Positions 9,576 to 22,209 of a stretch of DNA of 64,000 nt are shown here, in pieces; the stretch's first letter is position 1; each line of letters opens with the position of its first letter. The notes beneath the pieces were generated by a model. That model saw nothing but the letters and a program-made list of their open reading frames with translations. It did not search any database and had not been told where the DNA came from. The position numbers were made by a program, and so were the translations under genes. The stretch is taken from positions 4,767,001-4,831,000 of the forward strand of contig BSBM01000036.1 in assembly GCA_027924585.1 (NCBI GenBank), given 5' to 3'. The stretch is from Larix kaempferi (Eukaryota; Streptophyta; Pinopsida; Pinales; Pinaceae).

Positions 9576-11226
9576 TGTCCCCATTCAAATAAATCTCAAA
9601 GAGGAAATTCCACCAATCTACTAGTTTCCTAGGTTGGGGTGGAAACATTGGATTTGGAATAAGGAGAATATAAAACCCCAAATGGAAATTAGCTTGAAAT
9701 AAATATATTAAAAGGGGTTAAATAAATATTTATGATAGGAAAATAGGGTGGCACTTGGTCATGGAGACACATTGGTCATGTGGGACCCACACAAAGCTAG
9801 ATTCCTCATGCCACATGGCATACTATTCTCACCCATTCGAATCCAAGGTGGAGTCTAATGTTCTTGGGGAGTTGAAAGGTCAATATACTTGGAATCAATC
9901 AATGAATGTTGAATCGGAGTGGAAGAGTAAATTCCATAGAAGAGGAAGAGGAAGAGGAATTTGAGAGATATTGAGACACTTGGGCTAGATTCCCTAGCTT
10001 CTATAACAACAATGATGAACATGCTATGACACTTATGAAACAAATCACTCCTGATTGCTGAAATATGACATATATGACATGTCAGGGATAAAAATAGCCT
10101 CCAAGAGGGTGCACAAGGGATTCAGGGAAGCCAAAGAGTCATCCATTCGAATTGAGTGAAGGAGGAGGCTAGGAATGGAGGGACAAGTGGCACACATTGG
10201 AATCTCTTCCCAATTCGAGTTGGAATGAAGATCATGGATGGAATTCAAGATAAGGAGGTATTTGGAAGTTTATAAAATTCAATAATAAAGAAGGAGAGTG
10301 GATTTTGATCATTTCTCATTTTTCATATTGGAGAGCATAGCTTGTCCATGCTTGTGGAGTGTTTACTCTACTTGCCTTAGTACCAATTTTGAGGGTGAAA
10401 GATTCCCATCCTAATTGGAAATTGGAGAGTCCATTCAGACCTTTCATTTGGATATACAATGGAGTCATTTGTTGCAGGTTGAAGCTACAAGGATTCTCAT
10501 GACATTCACTTCTTCAACTTGTTTCCACCCCTTTCTCACTTTTATCTTCATAATTTGGCTCTTGGAGGAAGGGCACACCTGGTGAGATGTTGATATCTTT
10601 GGGGGAGCTCTTGTGGCCCCATTTATTTGTAATATGATATATTTAATATTTATTTTCTACTCATAATATCCTCAGTTCGAAATACCAAGTGAAACTATGT
10701 CAAAATACCAAACAATGTATAAATGGTGCCATTTTCCTCATATCTTGTTATGAAAGCTTGAAGTTGCTTTATTTCGACTTGTATCAGTTCATATTTGCTA
10801 TTTTTATGATGTACGGAGAGTCATTAATGTCATGAATAATTATCACATACATTACATAATACTTTGTAACATAAATCTCGAATTTCATAGCAAATGGTGA
10901 AGTTTCCTATCATTTCCCCAAGGTGAAGACATGTCCACAAACCTCTGATTTATGGGAGTTGAAACAGCCTTTATGAACTGATTAATGATGCATTTGGGAG
11001 CCCATTGAAGTCCTTTAACAATTCCATGGATCTATTCTGAAATTTTGGAGGGTTGTACTGCATTTGGAAAGCCATTTTTGTCCCCTACCCTTGGGGGTTT
11101 TGAACCTCGAATTGACTAGTAAATTACCCTATTTTCTCATGATTTAAATGAATGTTGCAGAAGTATTTGAGAGTTTCCAAGCATCCATAAGCATCATGTT
11201 TATGTCTTAAAACCTTTAAAATACCT
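9576..11226. other. Probable old LTR and unidentified non-coding DNA
   Basis: Starts as an LTR at TGTCCCC. No end, second copy or protein is recognisable. AT-rich and featureless beyond that. Confidence 0.4.
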
Positions 11227-11475
11227 TCATACCCAATTCGGAATCATTTGGAGCCGTTTGGAAACATTTGAGTCATTAACAGTCCAAGGGTCGAATTGGC
11301 CAAAAAGTGCAATTTTTCCAATTTTTACAAATTTATTAAAAAGGGACACTACAGTTTTATTATTTTCCAATATCTCTTGATAATATGCAAACAATTTTTC
11401 TACTATGTATTTCATTTGATAGAAATCCTTGCGGAAAGCCTTCCCATCTTCTTCTCGGTAGTCTTCATCTGCCAT
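11227..11475 (-). pseudogene. Gag-like N-terminal fragment, minus strand
   Basis: An 82-codon frame starting MADEDYREEDGKAFRKDF, followed by a helical stretch (MKYIVEKLFAYYQEIL). Acidic starts followed by such helices are common in plant retrotransposon gag proteins, but I cannot assign the family. About 115 nt upstream on the minus strand, TGGGTACCAGAGC (11603-11591) resembles a tRNA-Met primer site. Truncated; low certainty. Confidence 0.3.
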
Positions 11476-11609
11476 TTTCTTTCTTTGATGTGCACGCCCA
11501 ATCTCTGGATTGAAAATATCAAGTTGGAATTTACCTCACTTAAGCCTTGATCTAGTTAACATTCACACTCTGCAATTCCCTGATTAAACTGCTCTGGTAC
11601 CCAACATGA

Positions 11610-12330
11610 TCCGAAAATGACAAGATCTACTAACACTTGAATTTCCATGTGAATTCTTAAATCGGTTAACTTATAAAAAAGATTCAAATAACAAGTTTAT
11701 CAAAGGCTTAAAAATGACTGAAAGAATATAAATGAACAAATGATGCAAACCATAAAAATGTGGACAGCATATGATAACAGAGTTAATCCCTGATGGACTA
11801 TGTCTCTGGGTCCATCTCCAATGAGGACCGATCTTATTATTGTTCAACAAAGTGCTTGAATAGGTACAAAATGCCTTTTTCAAAACTGCTACAAAGAGAT
11901 TTAGGCTTCAACAATGAAGTCCTCTCACTCTCCAAAATCTCCCAAGAGTGTCTAAAAATCCTCTTACATAATGCACAAAGCTTACAAAGCCTTCAAAGGC
12001 ACTTTGGCATCATATCACCAAAAAATTCAATGCATCTTCTCATGGCAAATTACATTAGTTTATATAGCCCAAAATCCATAACTTACCCCCAAATTGAATG
12101 GGATTTACAAATATTTGATCCCCAAACTTAATGAGATAAAGATCCATTTAAAAATGGATAAAAATATGGACAAATCTTTAAAAACAAATAACAAATCCGA
12201 AAATATAATATATATGGTTAAACAAACCATATAATAATGTGAATTTGTTTAGTTTTGACCCAAAAACGAGGCATGCCCATATTTTAACCACCCAAAATCT
12301 AATTTCAAACTAATATATTCTAAAGCCCTT
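11610..12330. other. Unidentified AT-rich DNA
   Basis: No convincing gene or repeat. It could be the LTR of the minus-strand element whose primer site is at 11591-11603. Confidence 0.3.
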
Positions 12331-12337
12331 AACAAAT

Positions 12338-12545
12338 GGAGCCTTTGGCGTAATGGTTAGAGTGCTTGGCATTGGGGGAGTAGGTCACGGGTTCAAACTC
12401 GCGGACGTCTTTCCGTAACACTATTTTGTTGTGGCATATGGTTGTGGTGGAAATTATATGTGGTGGGCTCGTGACTTGTGATCCAGACGGTCCTGTGATA
12501 TAGTTTTTGGTTGTAGTATAACATAGATTTGAATATACACACAGG
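12338..12545 (+). mobile_element. tRNA-derived SINE
   Basis: Carries both internal RNA polymerase III promoter boxes at tRNA-like spacing: box A TGGCGTAATGGTTAGAGTGC (12346-12365) and box B GGGTTCAAACTCG (12389-12401). These are followed by a non-tRNA body rich in GT. The tRNA part cannot fold as a functional tRNA over its full length. The 3' end and target duplication are uncertain. Confidence 0.55.
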
Positions 12546-12623
12546 GGCCGAGGGTTAAGCCCTCGGCCTCACCCTTTTTCCAAAATAATTAACCCTCGGA
12601 CTTACCCTTTTTCCAAAATAATC
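12546..12623. repeat. 9 bp-stem palindrome followed by a 33 bp direct duplication
   Basis: GGCCGAGGG and CCCTCGGCC (12546-12568) form a perfect stem with a 5 nt loop. Two 31 bp direct copies start at 12560 and 12593 with three or four differences. Confidence 0.8.
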
Positions 12624-13290
12624 CACACATCAACTTTAAATACAACTTAACATCCATATGGTTAAGAAAAAAATGGAAGAGATCACGGTGCAGAAACTCT
12701 GGCGGAGGATTGCTGAAGGTATCGATCCTCGTTGACTTCAATATTTTTGGTAAACCTATCCATAAGGTGGCCAACCAGACTTCCAACTGTGCAAAGAACC
12801 TGCCACGTGTCATAATGTAATAGGTCCACCTCACCTTCCAATATGTGCTGACAACTCAGCACCGTACTACCACCTGGAATGCCAACTGGGATGCCACGTC
12901 ATCTTCGTACACACCACATGTCACCCTTATAATGGTTTCACGTGGCACCCATTTTTTCCCAACTTTACATGTTTTGTGAAAAGTTCAAAACTGAATAACT
13001 ATCATGTACGGAGTTTGTTTTGCACGAAACAAACATCACCGAAAATATCTCATTGAGCTCTATGCAACTGCAAGATTATGTTCTCATTTTTAAGACTTTA
13101 ATTTTGATTAATCTTGGAGACCCTCCTGGATTAATATTCATCTCAAATTCTTTTTCCAAACCCTTCCTGACTCTCTTCGCAAATACATATAATAGGGTGT
13201 TCATTTTGATTAGCCTAAACAAATAATTGTTCAGCAATTCCTCATTTTTTTTGTAAGTACACTAATTGTATCATTTCTTTTGTCCTGACC
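12624..13290. other. No recognisable feature
   Basis: Short frames only, with no conserved domain and no clear repeat. Confidence 0.4.
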
Positions 13291-14990
13291 CTACTCCACT
13301 TTTGCAATTTTCAATTTAATCGGATCTTCTTTATCTAATTCATCAAGGGAAGTCATATCAAACTTGTCAAGGATGGAGTCAGTGTAATTCCAAGTTCTAC
13401 AACAGAATCGATTAATGATATCGATAGTTTCATTGATTTCCATACAAGCGATTTTCCATAAATTTATCGATATTCTTGTTCTAGAACTTTCCTTCTTATC
13501 TATCCTTGGTAGTGTCTCATAGGTTTCTTTGTAATGTTGTTTCCAATCAAGAAGTTCATAAAACTTATCTTGCACTATATTCCATTTGTATTCTTTCAAC
13601 TCCTCCTGATCTAACATATTAATAATTTGATCATAGGATTGTTGCAATTCATCCAAATGTAGGAAAAATCCTTTATGGTCTTCTCCTGGCACTTCAATTT
13701 CCTTAACTGCCTCTTCTTTTAGAAAATCTAGTGTTAATTGGTTATGTCCCTAATAACTCTATAATCTGTGCACAATATATTCTTTTTCACTCTTTAAGGA
13801 GTAGATGATTTCTTCATGTTCTTTGATCAATTTGTTGTCCTCTTCCATGTGTTGGTTTTGTTCTTTTGCTAATTACTCCTTCAGAAACTTTACTTTCTCC
13901 TTATACGAGTCTATTAACATATTTATATCTCCCTCTATCGGTGATTTCTCCTAGTAAGGAATTTGTATTAACCACAATCTCTTGAGGGTATTTATTAGTG
14001 ATATCCCAAACTATCACATTTTATGGATTCCATCCTATCCTCTATCTCTTTGAGGGTCTCTTTGCAACACTCTTACTATATTTTCTGAAATAATAATCTC
14101 CTAGTGACACTACAGTATCATCAACATTCATAAGGTCAGTAGAATATTATCCCCTTGGTACCATATAGATTGGATTACATGGATTGACTGGAGAGGAAAG
14201 CAATAAAAAAACATTTGTCGTCTCTACTTCTGCTTCTTATAATTTCTTGATTTCATCCTCCTCCTTTTTTCATTCTTCTTCCTCTTCTTATTTTTGTTTT
14301 CTTTACCCTTCTAATATCCAAGCCTCTTCTTCTTTCTTTGATTGTTCTTCAAGTTGTCGTTGCCTAAGTTTCTCAGCTTCAGCTTCTTCTTGTTCCCTCT
14401 TTTCCTCTATTGTGGCTCTTTGAGCTTCTTCTTGCTTTTTTCTTCCTTCTTCTACCTTTATTTTTTCCTCTTCTTCTCTTTTCTTAGCATCCCATGCATA
14501 TTTTCTATCCTTTTATTCTTACTTTTTTTATCCTTTTCTTCTGCCTATTTTCCCTAGGATGACTAGGCATCATGTTTATACTTAAACTGTTCTTCAGATT
14601 CTGAAACTTCTTGATTAAGGATTCTCTCTTAGCCTTCTCAGCTTCTTTCTTGGCTGTGTCTTTTTCAATCTCAGCATTAAAAATGGACTCCCTTTCATCC
14701 CTATCCATATTCAAGGAGGCTACATGATATAGGTGAAGAGATCCCTTCAATTTACTGTCTTGGATCTTGCTCAACACTTCATCATAATCGACAACTCCTT
14801 GGAAAATGAGTTTACGGGGATCCATTTCATGCTTATATGTGGGGTTCAATCCCATGGACTTGAAATGTTCTTCAATTATCCTCCTTAGATAATTTTTTAT
14901 GCCATATGCTAGACAAAGATTGAGTTCCTTGAGAGTTGAGGCTCCCTTCTAAGAATGAGGAGCATAAGTTAAGGTTTGCAAGCCTATTTT
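13291..14990 (-). pseudogene. Decayed coiled-coil protein of unknown function
   Basis: On the minus strand, pieces of one long protein run from about 14990 to a stop at 13291. The N part (GLNPTYKHEMDPRKLIFQG, then DYDEVLSKIQDSKLKGSL) looks globular. A long lysine/glutamate-rich coiled coil (EKDTAKKEAEKAKRESL, later KKREEEEKIKVEEGRKKQ) spans about 14700-14320, and the C part again looks helical (DELQQSYDQIINMLDQEE). Several stops and frame changes break it. Domain order and acid/base composition suggest a structural or retroelement protein, but I do not recognise it. Confidence 0.45.
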
Positions 14991-15759
14991 AATGGGGAAT
15001 TTCATCCAAGATATCTTGTTTTGATGTGATATATAGGGTGAAATTTATTTGATAGTGGTATGATAGGAAATATCCCTAAGGACCAACTATTGGGGATGTA
15101 TGTTGAAAGTAAATGCGATGGGGATGAGATGCCAAAAATTCTAATATAGGTTAAAAACTCAAGAATAAACCAATCGCCAATTTTATGCAGGGTTACAAAA
15201 GCTTATTTGGACAATCTAGGAGTGGGTTTATTGAAAATAATGGTGTATAAAGGAGCCAGAAAATAATCAAATATTATAGAAATAGAACCTAAAATTAGAG
15301 ATCCATAAGTTACGACAATGAACATGCAATATGAGTTGGATAGGGTTCCAATACCAACCTATTTGCTAAGAGGCATTTGTGGAATAAATAGCATCAATAA
15401 GAAATGCAAACATGAAAAAGTTAGGGGATTCATTCATTTTTGCCTCTTTAGTAGATCTGGCAATATTTAGAATGTTTGCAGATAGGATGCTGGCCCGGTT
15501 GAAGACTTGACCTGTTTCTACTATATGATGTACTATGGGATGTCAAATAACTCTAAAGTGTGAGGAACATTATTCTCCATATAAACGACAAACCATGGTC
15601 ATGATTAGCCTATATGGGTGTTTGAAATATTACACTGGGTACTTGTGGTTGGCCTTCTGTATGAAATTCCTGCCCTAACTCCACCATTCTTTAATCATCG
15701 GTACCAAGCTAGGGTTTCCTTTAGAAATTCCTCCATGAATGACTTATTGAGTCTTGGAA

Positions 15760-16307
15760 TGTGTAATTGTAATATTACATGTGTAATGATGTCTAGTATG
15801 ATATTGTAATATGTATTATCTAACATTGGAAGGCATAAATAAGTCTAATCTTATGTAAAATGAGTTATCCCATATGCATCATGGAGAAATATGCTCATAT
15901 TATCTTTCATTATATAAAGAGATGGAAAATCATTTATCCCACATGTATTTTGGGATGTAATTATTCCATGCCTCTTAGTATATAATAGAAGTGAAGGATA
16001 TCCTTTGGGAATATATGTTGATAATTATATTCTTGTGTTCTTGTAAAGTTGTGAAGCATATGTGGAGAGAAGCTCACCTGTAAAAGTGGAGATTTATGAA
16101 GGATAAGAATACAATACCTTCCCATGGATGTTTCCATATTTGGGGTTTTACCACATATATCTGTTGTATCGTTCTTTTATCTTGTCTCTTGTTTCTTACA
16201 TGATTATTTGTTGCTTGTATAGATAGAAGGATACACTATTAGATTATTGTTTTGCATGTTAGAAAATTTATTGTTGTATGTTTATGGATATTATCAATAT
16301 TCAAACA
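15760..16307 (+). mobile_element. Probable decayed copia LTR
   Basis: A TATA-like TTATATAAAGAG lies near 15912, and a terminal CA at 16306-16307 is followed at once by TGGTATTAAATCTAG, a changed version of the usual copia primer site. The left border is a guess. Confidence 0.4.
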
Positions 16308-16999
16308 TGGTATTAAATCTAGTTGTTATGCACTACGTTCTTCAGTAAAAAAATTTACAAGCAACAAACTCTTCAATGTTTTTGCTGGGTATTCCATATT
16401 TTGTATATTTTTCATCTGATCTATCAAACCCTTGTGGTTATTCCATAGATCTGGACATTTTCTATAATTTTGAGAATTTGTTTTCAAACGCTAACCCTCA
16501 CCATTTATTTTTCAGATTTTTTTCAAATTTTTCTTGTAGATCTGAGTTGAAATACCTTGAATACTAACTTTCTAACAAGGATATTTTTTTTTACTGTTTA
16601 TCTGGTTTTTTTTAGCTTTGGTTTTGTTTTGTTGCAGGTTTCCATACGGGACGGTGACTGGTTTGCAATTTTTCAATTTTTTGATAGGTTTCGAGTAGTT
16701 TAAGGAAAAACCGCACCTTTTGGCCTGAGAAAGCACATGTGTGTGCCTTTCTTTAAGAAAAAGTGTGTGTCACCCACCTGTTATGTACAAAAAGTGTGTT
16801 TTCGTTTGTTTTGGAATTTTTTTTTAATTTGATTCTCTGATATCTGTTTTATGATGTAGGTTCACATATCTATATATTAAATAATGTTCAACTTCGATAT
16901 TGGTGAGAAATTTATGGTTTTTGTCACTTTTCTTCTCTTTGTGACAAGTAATTTTTTTGCATTAGGATTTCATTCTTTAGTCACACAATGACTTCATGA

Positions 17000-18304
17000 G
17001 TTGTCTCTATTCTTACATTAGTTGGATCTAACTATCTCTTTTGGAAGATAAATATGGTTGATTTTCTCGAAAGTAAGAAATTAGGGAGATTAGTTAAAGG
17101 TGATCAAACAAAACCAACCGATGTAAAAGGCTTGCCATTATGGGAATATCGATTTGATCAAGAAATAGACTCATTGGAAAAACATTTTCGAATAGTCTAC
17201 AAGCACATATTCAAGCCGAGGATATCCCCATTGAGGTATAGAAAACCCTAGATTATATATTTGATAAAAGTGATGATGTTTTTGCTTACTATCTTAAAAA
17301 TAAAATTCATGAGTTAGACCCTAAATATTTTGATAGAATAGAATCATTTCTTGTTGAAATTAAAACCTATAATGAAAAGTTAAATAATTGTAGTAAAGAT
17401 TACAAAAATAATGATAATTCTCTTACTATTATTGTTAGACAAAAGCTACCATCATGTTTTGTTATGTTAATAAATAGGAATAGAGTTATTGAAATGTCTA
17501 AAAGAACTATTAAACCAAATTTTGAAGATTTTTGTAAAGGTTTGATAAATGAACAAGATAGATTAATTGCATCCGATCAATTGTCTAATAGTAAAGCTTC
17601 TAATGGCACATAGTAAAGAGAATCCTAATAGAAGTTTTAATAAAAATTATAAACCACATAATCAAGAATCAAACTATTCTAATGATGATACTTCAAACAT
17701 GGTGTCTAATAAAAAAGAAAGTGTATAATCCTTGTAAGTATTTTGTAAGAACCAACCACCCCGAAAATATTCGCTTTAAATGGAGACGTGAGTTGTGAAA
17801 GCTAAGAAGAAGTCTTCCGATGAACAGAGGATATCCCTATGTTCCTATTATGTTTAGCGTGGTAAATATTCTTCTAATGTGGAATGGATAATGGATTCTA
17901 GTGCATTTAACCATATGTCTAGTACAGTTTCTTTATTTAATTCTTATGACACTAAAAAATACACAGCACAAAAAGTATCTATAAGTGATGGTAATCATGT
18001 TTTAGTTTTAGGATCTGATAATCTTAATTATTCTAATGGTACTCTGGAATATGTGTCTCATGGTCAAGGAATTCCTATCAACTTGCTTTATATTTATCGT
18101 GTTGTCAAAAAGGTTATAAATTTGAAGGTTGGCCTGATAAATGTGTTAAAAGATATCAAACAAAACTTTAAAATTGTTTCTTTTGGTCTTGTTATTGTTA
18201 GTGTTTTCACACTAGCACGTGCCAGAAGGAACTTACTAAGTATTATGGAATCCAGAGTAGAATTTGGGAGAGGTAATAAATTAAACCAAACAATAGGAAA
18301 ATAA
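17000..18304 (+). pseudogene. Decayed copia gag and protease fragment
   Basis: Gag-like words (LFWKINMVDFLESKK near 17040) and a protease-like motif (WIMDSSAFNHMSS, near 17885, where functional proteases have DSGA) occur in the copia order with many frame breaks between. Integrase, RT and RNase H are absent, so the element is truncated near 18260. Confidence 0.55.
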
Positions 18305-19560
18305 ATCTAAGTTGAATATACATGTAAACAGTAAATAAAATTAACTAACATTCATTCAACACACAATGAGTATATTAAAGAATTATTTTTGTATTATATG
18401 TGGTGAGCTATACATGGGTGAAAGGAATACTTGGGACAAGGGGCCCTTGCAGCATGATTAAATGTTGTGATCCTAGTCTCCACGCAACTCAAACATTCTC
18501 TAACTCCACGTCGCAAGGTGCCAATACTCAACATAGAGAGATAGGGTCTAAATGGATATTTTGGCAAAGTGAGTGTGCATGTAATGTATGGAGAAAGGTG
18601 AGAAAATGGTTCTCAAATGGGAATAAATGTGTCTAAGGGTCTAAAGGTGTAAAATGAGGGACCTTCATGTTCATTATATAGGCACGTGAGTAAGTTAGGG
18701 AGGATAAGGATCCAACTAGATAAATGGTTTTTGGTGATTAATGGTTTTTTATGATTGATGGTATTGGACCATAGTATTTTATTATTTTCTATAGAATTTT
18801 CTTTTTTTGGAGATCCTTATCATTTTCGTATGTTTTCAAAAATATGCCAACTTTCATCTTTTTTGGAAAGAAGAAATATCCAAAATTTAGGTAACATGGC
18901 TCATATTTTTTGGTGGATTCTGAGCCAATTTAATTTTTAACTTTGGTATTTTGGATATGTGAAGGTCTATGTGGTGAAAATGGAAAGTGGACATGATGTA
19001 TGGATATGGTGTGGCTAGTGAATAAGCAAATTGGGAAATTTTTCGATGATGTCCTGTGGTGTTCCTTGTAGGATCACACGGTGATAGGACTAGAGCTACA
19101 GATTCACCTTTCTGGACGTGCCATGAACGGGGTATCTTAGTAGCCATTCTTCTAGGATTCTTGTACCCGGTGTCCCTCCCGGTAGGGGGACATCCTTATC
19201 CATTTGGTTTTTCTTTTCGTATTGTCTAACTTGGATTTCATCACCTTGCAGAGGATACATCTGGTTTGAGCCATCATACCTTTTAGTTAGGCCTTTGCAT
19301 GCTCTCTTACCTCCCCTTGGTCTAGTGAGTACACCGTTTTTCTTTATAAGGAGCCTTTTCTGTTGGTATTTTGACCATTTTTATTGTCACTCCGTTTGTT
19401 GTAGCATAGCTGTTACAGCAAGCGTTTTGAGCATAGTTGTTGGCCTGAGCGCCATATTTCTTATGCTCTCCTTGTGTACACACGGTTGCACTAGGATTTT
19501 TGAGCCTTTCACTCACCACATCTCACCTGGTTTACTCTCACCGTCACCATTGAGTCCGAG
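18305..19560. other. Non-coding DNA left of Tat-2 gag, probably leader or LTR
   Basis: Contains a TATA-like TATATAGG near 18675 and pyrimidine-rich stretches. It probably holds the LTR or leader of Tat-2, but no second copy of that LTR is present to prove it. Confidence 0.35.
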
Positions 19561-19635
19561 AGACAGTCCTGGCACCAACAGGGCCAACCCTCGCAGCACG
19601 GTCTACTTGGCTCTCCTCGCCACAGACGTAGAGCC

Positions 19636-21609
19636 TTGTCACCTAATCTCGACACCCCCTATGCCACATCCAATTATGAACTGAAAAACAACATTACATA
19701 CACCGCTCCATCTAGCCCCACGGCTGGTATGACTTCAACCCCTTTTTTCGACGGGATGTTTGGTGGTGGGTCCACCACTAACCCAGCTACCAAGTCAACG
19801 TCCATCCTTGTAATACCGTCTTTAGGCCCTATACCTATCATCCCCGCTACTACATCCATCCCTATGGTTAGTGGATTGGTCACCAATACAGTCCCATTGG
19901 GGACTAGTAACATACTTGGGGGCACGGGCCCTTCCTACACAATGCCCCCGCTGGCGACTGACGTTCCTACTATCCCCACTATGACTCATACTGTTGCCCC
20001 ACACATCGAAGGTAGCGGCCCCACTATTTCCACTATGAATCATATTGTTTCTCCACACATTGGGGGTAGTGGCCACACCATTGCTGCCACAGCAAACACA
20101 CTCGCCCCAACACCCACGCCACATCTCTCAGCTAGTTTGCCATTCATGGCCAGTATTAACCAACCCGACTTGGCTAGATTGACTAACGACCCTATACGGC
20201 ATGATCCCACATGGCCTCCTATGCCCACCAAACTCCCGTTGGACATACCCAAATTCGAAGGGAAGGGAGGAGAAGACCCCCAAAATCATATAATGTCTTT
20301 TCACTTTTGGTGTTCCTCCAACTCCATCGTGGATGACTCTATTCGCTTCCGATTACTACAATGAACCCTCACTGGCGCTGCAACTAAGTGTTATATTGAC
20401 CAAACTCACGCGACTCACCTTACATTTACGTCTCTTTCCTCCACTTTCTTGCAATTATTCTAGCTACCCGTTCGTTACGATGCTGGTGTTGAGATCCTCT
20501 TATCTTGCAGACAGAATACTGCCACCCACATCACAGACCACATCCATGAATGGCTTAAACGACGTCATCCATGAATGGCGTAAACGCCGTTCTTTGTGTA
20601 AGATTAAGTTGGAAGACCATACCTTTTTAGATTGGTTCCTGAAGTCCCTCATACCAACCATTGCTAAGGATGTGGCATTCGAGCACCCTCAATATGAGGA
20701 AGAAGCTATTTTGAAATCCAAACAGTTTGAACTTATATATGCCCAGTATGGATACCTATAATCCATCTTACCTGACGCCCCCCATGCCGAAACCTCCTGG
20801 AGCGATGCGCCGGGGGCATCCCACGCCACAGATGCCATCATTGGGCATGTCACATCTCATACGCAACCTTACATGACTATACCTACTACTAGTGGTCCCA
20901 ACCTTTCACGTACCACATCCCATTAAAGAGCGACAACATTGTATGCCCCTATACTTCAACATCCCCACACCCATGGATCATCATTTCCACCATAGTGTTA
21001 TGGCCATGCACCTCAACCTTACAACGCTCATGCAGTGCCTCCCACTTATTACCATCAGCAGGCTCCGCCCACACATTCACAACCTCAAGTTCAGCCAGCT
21101 TATTATCCTCCGCAAGCTCCACTTGTGCAACCACAAGCTCCTCTAGTTTATCACCCACCGCCGACCCCACCAGCACCGGTTCAACCTCAAGCACCTCTCG
21201 GTTACTATGCTCAGTAGGAACCCCCACTACCTGCTCAACAACAGAATCCCCCCAACCATCAAGGGCAATTTTATACCCAACAACACCCACAACAAAATCA
21301 GCCTACTCAATGCAACCAGCAAGGGAAATAGAATATGAGGCGAGGGCATAACCGTAGGAATAACCAACCCCAGGACCAAGGCGGTCAACACCAAACCCAC
21401 CAAATAACAATAATTTCGCCCCACCTAACCAAAAACCCGACAGACCACATCATCAGGGAAATAAGCCCAATCTATGTACAAACCATCCTTGTTCCATATG
21501 TAGGGTCTACGGCCACTACACACAGACTTGTCCACATTTGGAGCGCACCTGTCACCTTTGGACAGATGACGCCCAATAACAAGGACAGGTTTCTCCTCCT
21601 GCACAACCC
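19636..21609 (+). pseudogene. Tat-2 gag, decayed, interrupted by copia-A
   Basis: A Thr/Pro/Ser-rich N part, then a capsid-like domain shared with Tat-3 (PKFEGKGGEDPQNHI and FHFWCSSNS), then a Gln/Pro-rich region (AYYPPQ repeats near 21090) and a CCHC zinc knuckle (CSICRVYGHYTQTC) near 21505. A stop at 20362-20364 and several frame changes break it. A 24 bp tandem duplication around 20540-20590 adds another. Copia-A cuts it at 21610 and the frame resumes at 28669. Confidence 0.8.
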
Positions 21610-22209
21610 TGTTGATGTATATGTAACTTCAGAATGTATTTCACAGTGTATTTTTTATTCCTATAGAGATGTTATTATTCCTCTATACGGAAGTGTCATC
21701 ATTTATATTGTAAGTGTCGTAACTTATACTTGATGGGTTATTAGACCACCTTGTTGGGGTCGGCCCTGTATAAGTCATGTGGGTCAAAGGGTTATTAGAC
21801 CACCCTATTGAGTGTCGGCCCAGTTAGCATTGTGTTATGTGGTTAAGTTGAGGCCGACCTAGTAAAGGTTATTAGGAAAGTCAAGTCAAGTCTAAATAGA
21901 GTGTGGGAGGCACTCTATTTGATCAGTCTATTCTCACACACACTTTTTGGAGAGTGGCACACTTGTGGAGGAGGAGAAGTTGCTGCTAGGAGATGTCTAT
22001 CTCTTATGCTTGGGTTGTATCATTGCTCTATCTATCTCTGAGGAAGTTATTGGGGTTTTTCACCTTTATGGTTTTCTCCAAGTAAACTATGTGTCTCTTG
22101 TGTGCTTGCATTATTGTGTCCATGATTGATATGCTGTAGATATGCTCTACATGTTGTTCTCTCAATTAATATCCTAGATCAGATTGAAGTAAATTCTGAA
22201 AAACTAACA
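21610..22209 (+). repeat. Copia-A 5' LTR
   Basis: 600 bp, TGTTGATG to CTAACA. Its TATA position reads CTAAATAGAG (near 21893), whereas the 3' LTR has TATAAATAG, so this promoter is weakened by mutation. Confidence 0.9.

Noticed and set aside
11591-11603. Certain minus-strand copia primer site
   Set aside because: TGGGTACCAGAGC is only similar to the standard site and no paired LTRs were found; kept only as a remark in the gag-like fragment.
12338-12410. Functional tRNA gene
   Set aside because: Boxes A and B are present, but the acceptor stem and anticodon arm do not pair well and a SINE body follows.
19674-20252. Minus-strand open frames opposite Tat-2 gag
   Set aside because: Mirror frames of a proline- and threonine-rich gag; no conserved domain and not kept in Tat-3.
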